Positions 55,967 to 64,000 of a DNA stretch of 64,000 nt are shown here, one piece after another; the stretch's first letter is position 1, and every line of letters begins with the position of its first letter. This DNA is from Gammaproteobacteria bacterium (GTDB lineage Bacteria; Pseudomonadota; Gammaproteobacteria; Steroidobacterales; Rariloculaceae): contig PKRJ01000006.1 of assembly GCA_017577365.1 (NCBI GenBank), positions 26,175-90,174 on the forward strand, given 5' to 3'. The position numbers and the translations under genes were made by a program. The notes beneath the pieces were generated by a model, which saw only the letters and a list, made by a program, of their open reading frames with translations, did no database searches and had not been told where the DNA came from.

Positions 55967-57286
55967 ATGAGAATCGCGGTGTTCGGATTGGGATACGTCG
56001 GAATCGTGTCGGCGGCATGCCTCGCCCGCGACGGGCATCGCGTCATCGGCGTCGACACGAACCGTATCAAGGTCGAGCTCGTCAACGACGGCGCGAGCCC
56101 GATCGTCGAAGCCGGCCTCGCGGAGATGATCGGCGACGCGGTGCGCACGGGTGCGCTGCGCGCGACCGTGGACGCGACGGAGGCGGTTGCGGAGACGGAG
56201 TTGTCGTTCGTCTGCGTCGGCACGCCCGGCAACGGCAACGGCAGCTTGAGCCTCGAGTTCGTGGACCGCGTCTGCCGCGATATAGGCGCGGCGCTCGCGG
56301 AAGTCTCCGGATGGCATCTCGTGGCGATTCGCAGCACGATGCTGCCGGGCTCCATGCGCGAGACGGTGATCCCGGCGCTCGAAGCCGCCTCGGGCAAGAC
56401 GGCCGGCGTCGACTTCGGCGTGTGCTTCAATCCCGAGTTCTTGCGGGAAGGCAGCGCGGTCAAAGACTACGAGGATCCGCCGAAGACCGTGATCGGCGAG
56501 CTCGACGAGCGAAGCGGCGACGTGCTCGAGCGCCTCTACGCCCCCCTCCCCGGACCGAAGTTCCGCACCGATCTCGCGACCGCCGAGATGGTGAAATACG
56601 TCGACAACGCGTGGCACGCGCTCAAGATCGCGTTCGCCAACGAGATCGGCAACATCAGCAAGAGCTGCGGCGTGGATAGTCACGCCGTGATGGACATCTT
56701 CTGCCGCGATACGAAGCTGAATCTTTCCCCCTGTTACCTCAAGCCCGGCTTCGCGTTCGGCGGATCGTGCCTGCCGAAGGACGTCCGAGCGTTGACGTAC
56801 TACGCGCGCTCCCACGACCTCGAGACGCCGGTGCTTTCGTCGATTCTTCCGAGCAACGAGCTGCAGATCGCCCGGGCCTTCGACATGCTGCAACGGCACG
56901 GGCGGTGCCGCGTCGGCGTGCTGGGGCTGAGCTTCAAGGCGGGCACGGACGATCTGCGCGAAAGCCCGCTCGTCGGACTGATCGAGCGCCTCATCGGCAA
57001 GGGATACGAGGTCGCGATCTACGACCGCAACGTCAGCTTGGCGAAGCTGATCGGCGCGAATCGCGATTACATCCTTCGACATATTCCGCATATCGAGAGG
57101 TTGATGGTCGATGACCCGAATCGCTTGATCGAAGACTCGCAGATTCTGGTGATCGGCACGGCGGAGCCCGAGTTCTCCGAGCTCGTGCGCAACGTGCCGC
57201 AAGGGACGATGATTCTGGATCTGGTGCGCGCAAGGATCGGCGCGGAGCTATGCGATCGGATGGACTATCAGGGCATCTGCTGGTAA
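55967..57286 (+). CDS. algD: GDP-mannose 6-dehydrogenase (AlgD-like)
   Basis: 439 residues, close to Pseudomonas AlgD. It makes GDP-mannuronate by four-electron NAD-dependent oxidation of GDP-mannose, in the cytoplasm. The Rossmann motif is GLGYVG (residues 7-12). The catalytic thiol is Cys268 in FAFGGSCLPKDVRALTYYA, the same number as in Pseudomonas AlgD, and the AlgD-type stretch DTKLNLSPCYLKPGFAFGG precedes it. SCLPKD and FKAGTDDLRESP are further family signatures. UDP-glucose dehydrogenase is the alternative, but the local context favours GDP-mannose. GGGGAG lies 5 nt before the ATG at 55967. The downstream GT4 overlaps by 37 nt. Confidence 0.88.
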   Translation: MRIAVFGLGYVGIVSAACLARDGHRVIGVDTNRIKVELVNDGASPIVEAGLAEMIGDAVRTGALRATVDATEAVAETELSFVCVGTPGNGNGSLSLEFVDRVCRDIGAALAEVSGWHLVAIRSTMLPGSMRETVIPALEAASGKTAGVDFGVCFNPEFLREGSAVKDYEDPPKTVIGELDERSGDVLERLYAPLPGPKFRTDLATAEMVKYVDNAWHALKIAFANEIGNISKSCGVDSHAVMDIFCRDTKLNLSPCYLKPGFAFGGSCLPKDVRALTYYARSHDLETPVLSSILPSNELQIARAFDMLQRHGRCRVGVLGLSFKAGTDDLRESPLVGLIERLIGKGYEVAIYDRNVSLAKLIGANRDYILRHIPHIERLMVDDPNRLIEDSQILVIGTAEPEFSELVRNVPQGTMILDLVRARIGAELCDRMDYQGICW

Positions 57287-58491
57287 ATCGCCGCCGGCGC
57301 CGCGTGCTGATCATCGTCGAGAATCTGCCCGTTCCCTTCGATCGCCGCGTCTGGCAGGAGGCGACGACGCTCCAGGCGGCCGGCTACGACGTGTCGGTGA
57401 TATCCCCGAAGCGGGGCGACTACAGGAAGAGCTACGAGGTGCTCGAAGGCGTGCACGTGTATAGGCATCCGCTGCCTGTCGAGGCCGACGGCCCGCTCGG
57501 CTACGCGGCCGAGTACGCCGTCGCTCTGTTCTTCGAGCTGGTGCTCGCCGTGCGCGTCGCGTTGACGCGCGGCGTCGACGTCATCCACGCGTGCAATCCG
57601 CCGGATCTGATCTTCCTCGTGGCGCTGCCGTTCAAGCTTTTCGGCAAGAAATTCGTGTTCGACCACCACGACATCAATCCGGAGCTTTACGAGGCGAAGT
57701 TCGGCAAGCGGGACGTGTTCTACCGGCTCCTGCTCGCGCTCGAGCGGTCGACGTACCGTGTCGCGGACCGGGCCATCGCGACGAACGACTCGTATCGCCG
57801 CATCGCCGTCGAGCGCGGCGGCAAGAGCCCGGCGGAGGTCGCGGTGGTCAGGAGCGGCCCCTCGCTCGAGAGGATGCGCGTCGGGCCGCCGGTGCCCAAA
57901 TGGCGGTTCGGCAAGCGTCACCTCGTCGGCTACGTCGGGGTGATCGGCAAGCAGGAAGGGGTGGATATGCTCCTTCGCGCGGCGAGACACGTCGTGCGCG
58001 ACGCCGGGCGCGACGACGTGCATTTCACGCTCGTCGGCGGCGGCACGGAGCTCGAGAACCTGAAGCGGCTCGCGCACGCGCTCGAGCTCGACGGCGACGT
58101 GACGTTCACCGGACGTCTTTCGGACGAGGAGCTTCTCGAGGTGTTGAACACCGCGGACGTCTGCGTGAATCCCGACGTCGTCAACGAGATGAACGACAAG
58201 TCGACGATGAACAAGATCATGGAGTACATGGCGCTCGGCAAGCCGGTCGTGCAGTTCGATACGACCGAGGGCCGCGTCTCCGCGGCCGGCGCGGCGCTGT
58301 ACGCGCGGCCGAACGATCCGCGAAGCTTCGCGGAGAAGCTCATCGAGCTGCTCGACGATCCCGAGAAGCGCGCGGAAATGGGGCGCATAGGACGGGCGCG
58401 GATCGAGCGAGAGCTGTCGTGGGACCACCAAGCGCCGAAGCTGCTCGAGGTTTACGCTCGGCTGTTCGGGGAGCCGGAGGCCGAGCGATGA
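57250..58491 (+). CDS. Glycosyltransferase family 4
   Basis: 413 residues. N-terminal GT-B domain with VLIIVENLPVPFDRRVWQEA and HACNPPDLIFLVALPFKLFG, then KFVFDHHDINPELYEAKFGK. The C-terminal domain has HLVGYVGVIGKQEGVDMLLRA, FTLVGGGTELENLKRLA and the donor motif NEMNDKSTMNKIMEYMALGKPVVQFD. This subtype is frequent near polysaccharide genes with WcaJ-type priming enzymes. It starts inside the end of the algD-like gene and overlaps the next start by 4 nt, so the three genes are one unit. Confidence 0.9.
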   Translation: MRSDGLSGHLLVNRRRRRVLIIVENLPVPFDRRVWQEATTLQAAGYDVSVISPKRGDYRKSYEVLEGVHVYRHPLPVEADGPLGYAAEYAVALFFELVLAVRVALTRGVDVIHACNPPDLIFLVALPFKLFGKKFVFDHHDINPELYEAKFGKRDVFYRLLLALERSTYRVADRAIATNDSYRRIAVERGGKSPAEVAVVRSGPSLERMRVGPPVPKWRFGKRHLVGYVGVIGKQEGVDMLLRAARHVVRDAGRDDVHFTLVGGGTELENLKRLAHALELDGDVTFTGRLSDEELLEVLNTADVCVNPDVVNEMNDKSTMNKIMEYMALGKPVVQFDTTEGRVSAAGAALYARPNDPRSFAEKLIELLDDPEKRAEMGRIGRARIERELSWDHQAPKLLEVYARLFGEPEAER

Positions 58492-59849
58492 TCAACGCGC
58501 TCGTCATCGTGACGTTTCTCTCGTGCTTCCTCGCGGCGTTCTTCGCGAAGAAGCTGAACGTCGTCAGCGTCTATTTCGTCGTGCTGCCGGAGCTCTTGAG
58601 CGGTATCGTGCTGCTCGTAGTGATCGCGCGGCTGATCGTCGGCAAGCGGCTCGAGCTCGACGGCAAGTACATCGTATTCATCGTCGCGCTGCTGATGACG
58701 ATGGCGATGGGCGCCGTCGTCGAGGGCGTGCCCGCGGGTCCTGTCGTGTCCGGTCTCCGCACCTATCTGCCGGCGCTGCCGCTGCTGCTGCTCGGCGCCG
58801 TCTATCCGTTCAAAGGGCGGGAGATCCGCAGCCAGCTCGTCGTGCTGATCGCGCTTCTCGCGATTCAGATCCCTCTCGCGGTCTATCAGCGGTTCTGGCA
58901 GTTCGCGCACAAGATGCACACCGGAGACGTCGTGACCGGCACGGTGACGAACTCGGGCGTCTTGAGCGTGGTCATGATATCGGGCATCACGCTGCTGACA
59001 GTGCTGTACCTGCGCAGGAAGCTGTCGCTGCTGCCCTATCTGACCTGCACGGGGCTGATGCTCGTGCCGACCGCGGTGAACGAGACGAAGGCGACCATCG
59101 TGATGCTGCCCGTCGCGATGTTCGCGCCCATTCTCCTGATGCGAAGGTCCGAGCAGCCGCTGCGGCGCCTCGTGCCGATCGTCGCGATCTTCACGATCTG
59201 CGGCGCGGGTTTCGTCGCGACTTACGACTACCTGATCCAGAACCGAGCATCGGGAACGACGCTCGAGGACTTCTGGCTCGAAGGGCGCGTGCAGGATTAC
59301 ATGTACCGCGGCGCCGTCGAAGGCGACCCGCGCGTCGGCCGCTTCGACAGTATGCAGATCGCCGTGCGCACGATCTCGCAAACGCCCCTCCGCGCGGTGT
59401 TCGGCCTCGGTATCGGAAACGTCTCACCCGCGATGCTGCCTGGCTTCGAGGGCGAGTACGCGCACTACTACGAGAAGTATCGGGTGTGGTTCACGCAGGT
59501 CACGATGCTGCTATGGAACATGGGGTTCGCCGGCGTCGCCGTCTACGGTCTGTTGCTGTTCGCGATGCTGCGCGACGCGGTGACGCTCGCGAAGGCCGGC
59601 GGCTCGCATGCCGCGATCGGTCAATGCTGGGGCGCGATCGTGGTTCTTTTCGCGATGTCCTTCCTGTATCACGCGGTGCTCGCGATGAACGAGATCATGT
59701 TCCCGCTGATGTTCTACGCGGGATTCGTCGCGCGGCGCGCGCATCTCTTGCGGCGCGAGCATCGCGCTCTGCGGCGTGCGCCGGCGCGTGCCCCGCAACG
59801 GGGCGGCCCGAAGCCGGTCGGCGGCGTGACGGCCGGAGCCGGTCCGTGA
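58488..59849 (+). CDS. O-antigen ligase/polymerase-like membrane protein (Wzy/WaaL type)
   Basis: 453 residues with about 11 membrane helices and a long periplasmic loop between about residues 250 and 330. The loop contains EGRVQDYMYRG, GDPRVGRFDSMQIAV and PLRAVFGLGIGNVSPA, the usual Arg-bearing segment of Wzy/WaaL-like proteins. It would polymerise flipped repeat units or attach the chain. Sequence divergence of such proteins prevents a tighter call. Start ATG overlaps the GT4 stop (58488-58491). The C-terminal 40 residues are Arg/Pro-rich and cytoplasmic. Confidence 0.78.
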   Translation: MINALVIVTFLSCFLAAFFAKKLNVVSVYFVVLPELLSGIVLLVVIARLIVGKRLELDGKYIVFIVALLMTMAMGAVVEGVPAGPVVSGLRTYLPALPLLLLGAVYPFKGREIRSQLVVLIALLAIQIPLAVYQRFWQFAHKMHTGDVVTGTVTNSGVLSVVMISGITLLTVLYLRRKLSLLPYLTCTGLMLVPTAVNETKATIVMLPVAMFAPILLMRRSEQPLRRLVPIVAIFTICGAGFVATYDYLIQNRASGTTLEDFWLEGRVQDYMYRGAVEGDPRVGRFDSMQIAVRTISQTPLRAVFGLGIGNVSPAMLPGFEGEYAHYYEKYRVWFTQVTMLLWNMGFAGVAVYGLLLFAMLRDAVTLAKAGGSHAAIGQCWGAIVVLFAMSFLYHAVLAMNEIMFPLMFYAGFVARRAHLLRREHRALRRAPARAPQRGGPKPVGGVTAGAGP

Positions 59850-59865
59850 CGGCTCCGCGCGGGAG

Positions 59866-60858
59866 TCAGAGCAATCCCTGGCTCCGATACCACTCCGCGG
59901 TGCGGCGCAGGCCGTCTTCGACGCCGACCTTCGGCGAGTAGCCGAGCAGGGCGCGGGCCTTGTCGATTCGGTAGGCGCGATTGTTCGTGAAGAACTCGAC
60001 CCGGCGCCGGTGAATCGGCGGATCGACGCCGAGCGGCCGGCACATCGCCTCGCAAAGCCACCCGGCGAGCCAGATCGGCCGCGCGGGCAGCCGCACGACG
60101 CCGGGTTTTCCGCCGTTGCCGGCCAACGACGCCACCAGCTCGAAGATCTCGTTCAGAGACGGGATATCGGGGCCGCCGATCAGGAACGCTTCTCCGGCCG
60201 CGCCGGGCTCCGAAGCCGCGAGGATGAAGGCGTCGGTCAAATCCTCGATGTAGACGAGATGATAGCCGACCTTGCCGTCGCCGATCGTGATCATCGGCCG
60301 GCGACTCGCGAGCTTGAATAGCTTCAGCAGACGCGTATCGCCCGGCCCGTAAACCGGCGTCGGCCGTAGGACCGTGACCTCGACGCCGTTCCGAGCGCCG
60401 AGCTCGAGCGCGAGGCGCTCGCCGTCCGCCTTCGTTTGCTCGTAGATGCCGACGGGCCTGACCGGATGCGTCTCGTCGGCCGGAGATCCGTTGATGCTGC
60501 CGTGGATACCGCACGTGCTGCAGTGCACGATGCGTCGAACGCCGTTACGTCTTGCCGCGTCGTGCATCATCCGCACCGATTCGACGTTGACCTCGCGATA
60601 TCGGGCGTCGGAGAGACCCGGCTCTCGGAACGTGCCCGCGATCGCATAGACCAGATCGACGCCGCGCGTCGCTCGATCGACCGTTTCGGGGTCGGTGATA
60701 TCACCGAAGACCGCATCGAGAGGGGGGAAGTCGAGCGCCGCGAGCTTTGCCGGATCGCGGACAAGGACTCGCACGTCCTCGCCCCGCTGGAGGAGCTTTC
60801 GAGTCAGCGCTTGCCCGATAAAGCCCGTCGCTCCTGTGACGAGAACCTTCCTGTTCAA
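59866..60858 (-). CDS. NAD-dependent epimerase/dehydratase (extended SDR)
   Basis: 330 residues. The Rossmann motif GATGFIG is at residues 9-15. The catalytic region reads CSTCGIHG, then YEQTKADGE (YxxxK), with TVLRPTPVYGPGD and YHLVYIEDLTDAF typical of extended SDRs that act on nucleotide sugars or lipids. The N-terminal TTG at 60858 follows GGAGG by 8 nt and begins right at the fold; an ATG at 60921 gives 21 unconserved residues. It converges on the Wzy-like gene with 16 bp between. Substrate unknown. Confidence 0.83.
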   Translation of the reverse strand: MNRKVLVTGATGFIGQALTRKLLQRGEDVRVLVRDPAKLAALDFPPLDAVFGDITDPETVDRATRGVDLVYAIAGTFREPGLSDARYREVNVESVRMMHDAARRNGVRRIVHCSTCGIHGSINGSPADETHPVRPVGIYEQTKADGERLALELGARNGVEVTVLRPTPVYGPGDTRLLKLFKLASRRPMITIGDGKVGYHLVYIEDLTDAFILAASEPGAAGEAFLIGGPDIPSLNEIFELVASLAGNGGKPGVVRLPARPIWLAGWLCEAMCRPLGVDPPIHRRRVEFFTNNRAYRIDKARALLGYSPKVGVEDGLRRTAEWYRSQGLL

Positions 60859-60987
60859 GTCATCGTCCTCCAACACGCTGCGAGCCGATCCCTCGCTCGT
60901 GGGCCGCGCGGGGCGACTCATTCAAGTTTCGGGCCAGATGGCATGTGCCTTGCATTGCCCGGCCACGCCTGAAGAGCGGGTCCGCCT

Positions 60988-62130
60988 ATGAATCCTTCGG
61001 AAGCCGAACCGCCGGTGCAACGCGTTGCCGATGAGCGACGGCCCGGGACGATTGCGGTCGTGGTCGTGAATTACAACGGCGCGAGGACGGTGCTCGACAC
61101 GCTCGATTCGCTCTTTCGTCAGCGCGGCGTCGCGGTGTCCGTGATCGTTGTCGACGACGGCTCGACGGACGGCAGCCCGGACGCGATCGCTCGGCAATAT
61201 CCCGCCGTCGAAATTCATCGCGAGCCGCGCAATACGAAGGAGGTTAACAGGCTGCGGAATATCGGGCTCGCTCGAGCGACGGCCGACAAGATCCTGGTCA
61301 CGGATAACGACGTCGTATTCGAGACCGATTGCATCGCGGAGCTGGTGCGTGCGATGGACGCGGATCGTCGCGTCGCGCTTTGTCTGCCGAGAATGATGTA
61401 CGCGCAAACGCCCGATACCGTTTACATGGCCGGCGGTCGCATTCATTACGCCGGCGCGACGATCGCGCCGAATCGGCACGAGCCGTTCGACGGGCGTACC
61501 GAGCCGAGGCCGGCGATCGGCGGCGGCATCGTTCTGCTCGATCGCCGCAAGCTTTCCGAGGTGGGCGGCTTCGACGAGGGCTACCGGCTCGCGTGGGGCG
61601 ACGACGTGGAGCTGCACCAGAGGCTTCTGCTCGCGGGTTACGAGTGCCTGTACGTGCCGACCGCCGTCTGTCTGCACGAGTACAAGCCGTTCGACGGCAC
61701 GCGCGCGTATCGAGCGCGCGGTCAGGTCGGTAACCGGTGGCGCTACCTACTGACGCACTACGAGGCGCGCACGCTGCTGCTGATCCTTCCGGCGCTCGTG
61801 CTCTACGAGATCGTGCAAGCGACGTTCCTGATGCTGAAAGGCATGCCGCATCTGTACGTGGCCGGGACGCTCGATGCAATCTTGGCTTTACCGTCCATCG
61901 TGAAGAGGCGGCGCGAGGTTCAAGCGCTGCGCGTCGTGCCGGATAGGGACGTGCTGTTCGCGGGACCGATGTACGTCCGGCCCGAGCATGCGCACGGCTT
62001 CGACGTCGCGGCCCGGGCCGTCGCCACGCTGAGCGCGACGTTCGCCGCGTACTGGCGGCTCGTTCGGCCGCTGCTCTCGAGCGGCGCGCGCGAGCGTTCT
62101 CGCCGCCTCAGCGCGCGGCCCGAGGGGTAG
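60988..62130 (+). CDS. Glycosyltransferase family 2
   Basis: 380 residues. GT-A fold with IAVVVVNYNGARTVLDTLDSL, VIVVDDGSTDGSPDAI and the DxD-like DNDVVFETDC. The later region GGGIVLLDRRKLSEVGGFDEGY and WGDDVELHQRLLLAGY are the acceptor-side GT2 motifs. A hydrophobic segment near residue 265 (LLLILPALVLYEIVQATFLML) may tether it to the membrane. It would add a sugar in the cytoplasm. The last 23 bases overlap the convergent YbhN-type gene. Relation to the AlgD-like product is inferred from location. Confidence 0.9.
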   Translation: MNPSEAEPPVQRVADERRPGTIAVVVVNYNGARTVLDTLDSLFRQRGVAVSVIVVDDGSTDGSPDAIARQYPAVEIHREPRNTKEVNRLRNIGLARATADKILVTDNDVVFETDCIAELVRAMDADRRVALCLPRMMYAQTPDTVYMAGGRIHYAGATIAPNRHEPFDGRTEPRPAIGGGIVLLDRRKLSEVGGFDEGYRLAWGDDVELHQRLLLAGYECLYVPTAVCLHEYKPFDGTRAYRARGQVGNRWRYLLTHYEARTLLLILPALVLYEIVQATFLMLKGMPHLYVAGTLDAILALPSIVKRRREVQALRVVPDRDVLFAGPMYVRPEHAHGFDVAARAVATLSATFAAYWRLVRPLLSSGARERSRRLSARPEG

Positions 62131-63088
62131 GCGCTTCGGCGAGCCGAGGGCTGCGCTTGAAGATCACGGCGCCCGGCAGCAACGACACGATGAAGACGAC
62201 GAAGAGCATCATCAGCACGATCAGCACCTCGGAGTAGTCGTAGCCGAGCGCGACGAGCAGCGCCGCCGCGCTGCCTTCGCGCAGCCCGAGGCCGCCGTAG
62301 GAGAGCGGCAGCCGTTGGATCACGATCGTGACCGGCGCGACGGCGAGGCACGCGGCGAGCGAGAACGGCGTCTCGAGCGCCCTCGAGCCGATCCAGTACG
62401 TCCACACGGGCGTGGTCTGCTCGAGCATCGAGAGCCCGAGATTCAGAACGAGCAGCCGACGGCGCGACGCGAACGCGCGAGCGGCGTCCACGTAATTCTT
62501 CGCGCGATGGGCGATGCGCCGAGAACGTGCGATGAGCCGTTCGCCGACGTCGATCGCGCGCGGATGAAACAGCGCAACCGCCGCGAGCGACGTCGCGGCG
62601 AGCGCGCACGCCGACGCGGCCGCCGCGAAATCGCCCAGCGTCGAGCCGGAGACCAGCGCGGACAGGACGGCGAGACCGACGGCGGCGAGCAGGATCGTCG
62701 CGACGAAACCGACGAGCCTCTCCATGCCCATCGACACCAGGGTCACGTGCGGCGCGATGCCGAGCCTCGTGAGTCGAACGTAACGCACGATGTCGGGCCC
62801 GAGCCCGCCGAGCGGCATCGCGAAGCCGACGAACGTGCTCTCGTAGTAGACGCGCACCGCGCCGAGCTTGCCCAAGCGCGGATCGAGCACGCGAAGCAGC
62901 TGCCGCCACTTCAACGCCATCAGCACGCGATCGGCCGCGTAGATCACGAGCAACGCGAGCACCAACCACGGGTTCGCCCGCGCGAGCAACGGCACGCTCC
63001 TCGACCAGTCGACCTGGGAGACGAGCAGCGCCAGCAGCCCGAGGCTCACCGCGAGCTGAAGGATGACGCGAAAGTTGCGGGAGACCAT
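62108..63088 (-). CDS. YbhN/UPF0104-type membrane protein (lysylphosphatidylglycerol synthase TM-like, flippase-like)
   Basis: 326 residues with eight or so membrane segments. Family landmarks are the start MVSRNFRVILQLAVSLGLLA, RVYYESTFVGFAMPLGGLGPDIVRYVRL and, near the end, LPLSYGGLGLREG. The UPF0104 family shares the membrane domain of lysyl-PG synthases, and members occur in glycan clusters, where they may flip lipid-linked sugars. The ATG at 63088 opens the fold; the frame extends to 63241 without family sequence. It overlaps GT2 tail-to-tail and follows the 28-codon ORF by 32 bp. Confidence 0.84.
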   Translation of the reverse strand: MVSRNFRVILQLAVSLGLLALLVSQVDWSRSVPLLARANPWLVLALLVIYAADRVLMALKWRQLLRVLDPRLGKLGAVRVYYESTFVGFAMPLGGLGPDIVRYVRLTRLGIAPHVTLVSMGMERLVGFVATILLAAVGLAVLSALVSGSTLGDFAAAASACALAATSLAAVALFHPRAIDVGERLIARSRRIAHRAKNYVDAARAFASRRRLLVLNLGLSMLEQTTPVWTYWIGSRALETPFSLAACLAVAPVTIVIQRLPLSYGGLGLREGSAAALLVALGYDYSEVLIVLMMLFVVFIVSLLPGAVIFKRSPRLAEAPTPRAAR

Positions 63089-63120
63089 CGGCAAGGCCCG
63101 CGCTCGCGTTCCAGAGGCGC

Positions 63121-63207
63121 TCAAAAGATCAGTGCGAGGATACCGATGACGACGAGCAACCCGATCAAGAAGATGACGCCGATCGTACCGCCAAGGAACT
63201 TCAACAT
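63121..63207 (-). CDS. Small hydrophobic membrane protein (28 aa)
   Basis: An ORF of 28 codons, MLKFLGGTIGVIFLIGLL followed by VVIGILALIF and TGA. It is one membrane helix. AAGGA lies 9 nt before the ATG, a good site. It is 32 bp upstream of the YbhN-type gene on the same strand, so the two are probably co-transcribed. Many small single-helix proteins of this type exist in proteobacteria; the function here is unknown. Confidence 0.55.
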   Translation of the reverse strand: MLKFLGGTIGVIFLIGLLVVIGILALIF

Positions 63208-63329
63208 AGCGGGTCCTTACGGAGCTCGGGCACGGAGTCATGCAAGATCGGCGCCACGCCCGGGGCGAGCGTCGAGCGCGTCGTGCGCGAGCGGCCGTCA
63301 GCGGCCACGAGACGCCGCGCCGCGCCGCA

Positions 63330-64000
63330 TCAATCGAGCACGTGCGACAGCAGCCCGTCGGCGAGCTTCGGCTCGAACCAGGTCGATTTCGGCGGCATCA
63401 GCAGCTCGGCATCGGCCACGTCCATGAGCTCCTCCATGCTCGTCGGATGGAGCGCGAACGCGACGGCGGCGCGTCGCGAGTCGACGAGACGCTCGAGCTC
63501 CTCGAGCCCGCGCACGCCGCCGACGAACGCGATCCGGGCGTCGGTGCGCGGATCGTCGATGCCGAGCAGCGGGCCGATCACGCGCGCCTGCAAGAGGCTC
63601 ACGTCGAGCCGGCCGACGGGATCGGCGGGTAACGCGCCCGACTTGAGCGCGAGCGAGTACCACGTTCCGTCGAGATACATGCCGAACGTGCGCCGCGCCG
63701 AGGGCTTGGCCGCCTTCTCGGCGACGCGCACTTGGAAATGAGCACCGAGCCGCTCGATGAGCTCGGCGACCGTCATGCCGTTCAGATCGGCGATCACGCG
63801 GTTGTAGTCGAGGATCCGCATCTCGTCGTGCGGGAACGCGACGGCGAGGAAATATTCGTGGCTCGCGTGCGGATCGCCGGACCTGCGGGCGCGTGCCACG
63901 CGCGCCGCGGCCGCGGAGCGATGATGCCCATCGGCGATGTACAAGCGGCCGAGGGCATTCAGCTCGCGCTCGAGCTCGGCGACGACGGCCGGATCCGAGA
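63330..64000 (-). CDS. DUF1015 family protein, N-terminal part outside the window
   Basis: The coding frame runs beyond base 64000; the 223 visible residues are the C-terminal part. DUF1015 landmarks are LYIADGHHRSAAAARV, HEYFLAVAFPHDEMRILDYNRVI, then LDVSLLQARVIGPLLGI and, near the end, FALHPTSMEELMDVADAELLMPPKSTWFEPKLADGLL. The family is conserved and of unknown function, often beside serine-biosynthesis genes. It is 122 bp upstream of the 28-codon ORF and is read in the same direction. Confidence 0.9.
   Translation of the reverse strand, partial: SDPAVVAELERELNALGRLYIADGHHRSAAAARVARARRSGDPHASHEYFLAVAFPHDEMRILDYNRVIADLNGMTVAELIERLGAHFQVRVAEKAAKPSARRTFGMYLDGTWYSLALKSGALPADPVGRLDVSLLQARVIGPLLGIDDPRTDARIAFVGGVRGLEELERLVDSRRAAVAFALHPTSMEELMDVADAELLMPPKSTWFEPKLADGLLSHVLD

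Noticed and set aside
1-64000. CRISPR arrays, tRNA genes and rRNA genes
   Set aside because: No regularly spaced repeats or RNA-gene-like segments were noticed when reading; no covariance search was possible.

Overview
The window is GC-rich DNA with dense, short-spaced genes, many exported proteins, two TonB-dependent receptors, a SapC-family protein, an outer-membrane porin and a DksA/TraR zinc-finger protein. This points to a Gram-negative proteobacterium, most likely an uncharacterised gammaproteobacterium; the taxonomic call is inference. No tRNA, rRNA, CRISPR array or recognisable transposase gene was seen.

Region 1 (1-14.6 kb) holds accessory and metabolic genes: a truncated methyltransferase, a DUF3237 protein behind a frameshifted surface lipoprotein, a porin, SapC, two MFS transporters, a two-repeat NTF2-like exported protein, a second methyltransferase, a VOC protein, a type-B carboxylesterase lipoprotein, panB and a metallo-beta-lactamase-fold lipoprotein.

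Region 2 (14.7-39.2 kb) is the most interesting part. Read on the minus strand, the genes outside a 14.15-kb interruption form one coherent operon: large TonB-dependent receptor, exported ureohydrolase A, exported ureohydrolase B (A and B overlap by ATGA), membrane-anchored parvulin isomerase, HupE/UreJ-type metal permease (ATGA overlap), copper amine oxidase, then a perfect terminator hairpin. I read this as a cell-envelope pathway for guanidino compounds and amines. Ureohydrolase B lacks three of six metal ligands, so it looks like a pseudoenzyme partner of A. It is also split: its first 292 codons lie at 33342-34217 and its last 181 codons at 18645-19187, and the halves rejoin in frame across a 7-bp direct repeat (CGAGCGA at 19188-19194 and 33342-33348).

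The inserted 14,154 bp (19188-33341) carries a VOC protein with a histone-H1-like tail, an exported sugar isomerase-like protein, a CobN/HmuS-like exported chelatase operon (BtuB-like receptor, membrane protein, MotA/ExbB-like protein, DUF2149-like protein, chelatase), a DksA-type zinc-finger protein, a GMC oxidoreductase, a serine hydrolase and an SMP-30-like protein. The genes at both ends of the insert have lost their N-termini. The insert has no transposase or terminal inverted repeats, so it is either an unusual captured chromosomal fragment or a double assembly chimera.

Region 3 (39.7-63.1 kb) is an exopolysaccharide locus: DUF4159 protein, GT39-like membrane transferase, several GT4 and one GT2 glycosyltransferases, two sulfotransferases, a heparinase II/III-like lyase, a parallel beta-helix protein, a Wzx-like flippase, an AlgD-like GDP-mannose 6-dehydrogenase, a Wzy-like polymerase/ligase, an NAD-dependent epimerase and a YbhN-type membrane protein. 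Together these suggest a sulfated polymer containing mannuronate or a related uronic acid. The window ends with a 28-codon hydrophobic ORF and a DUF1015 gene that runs off the edge.
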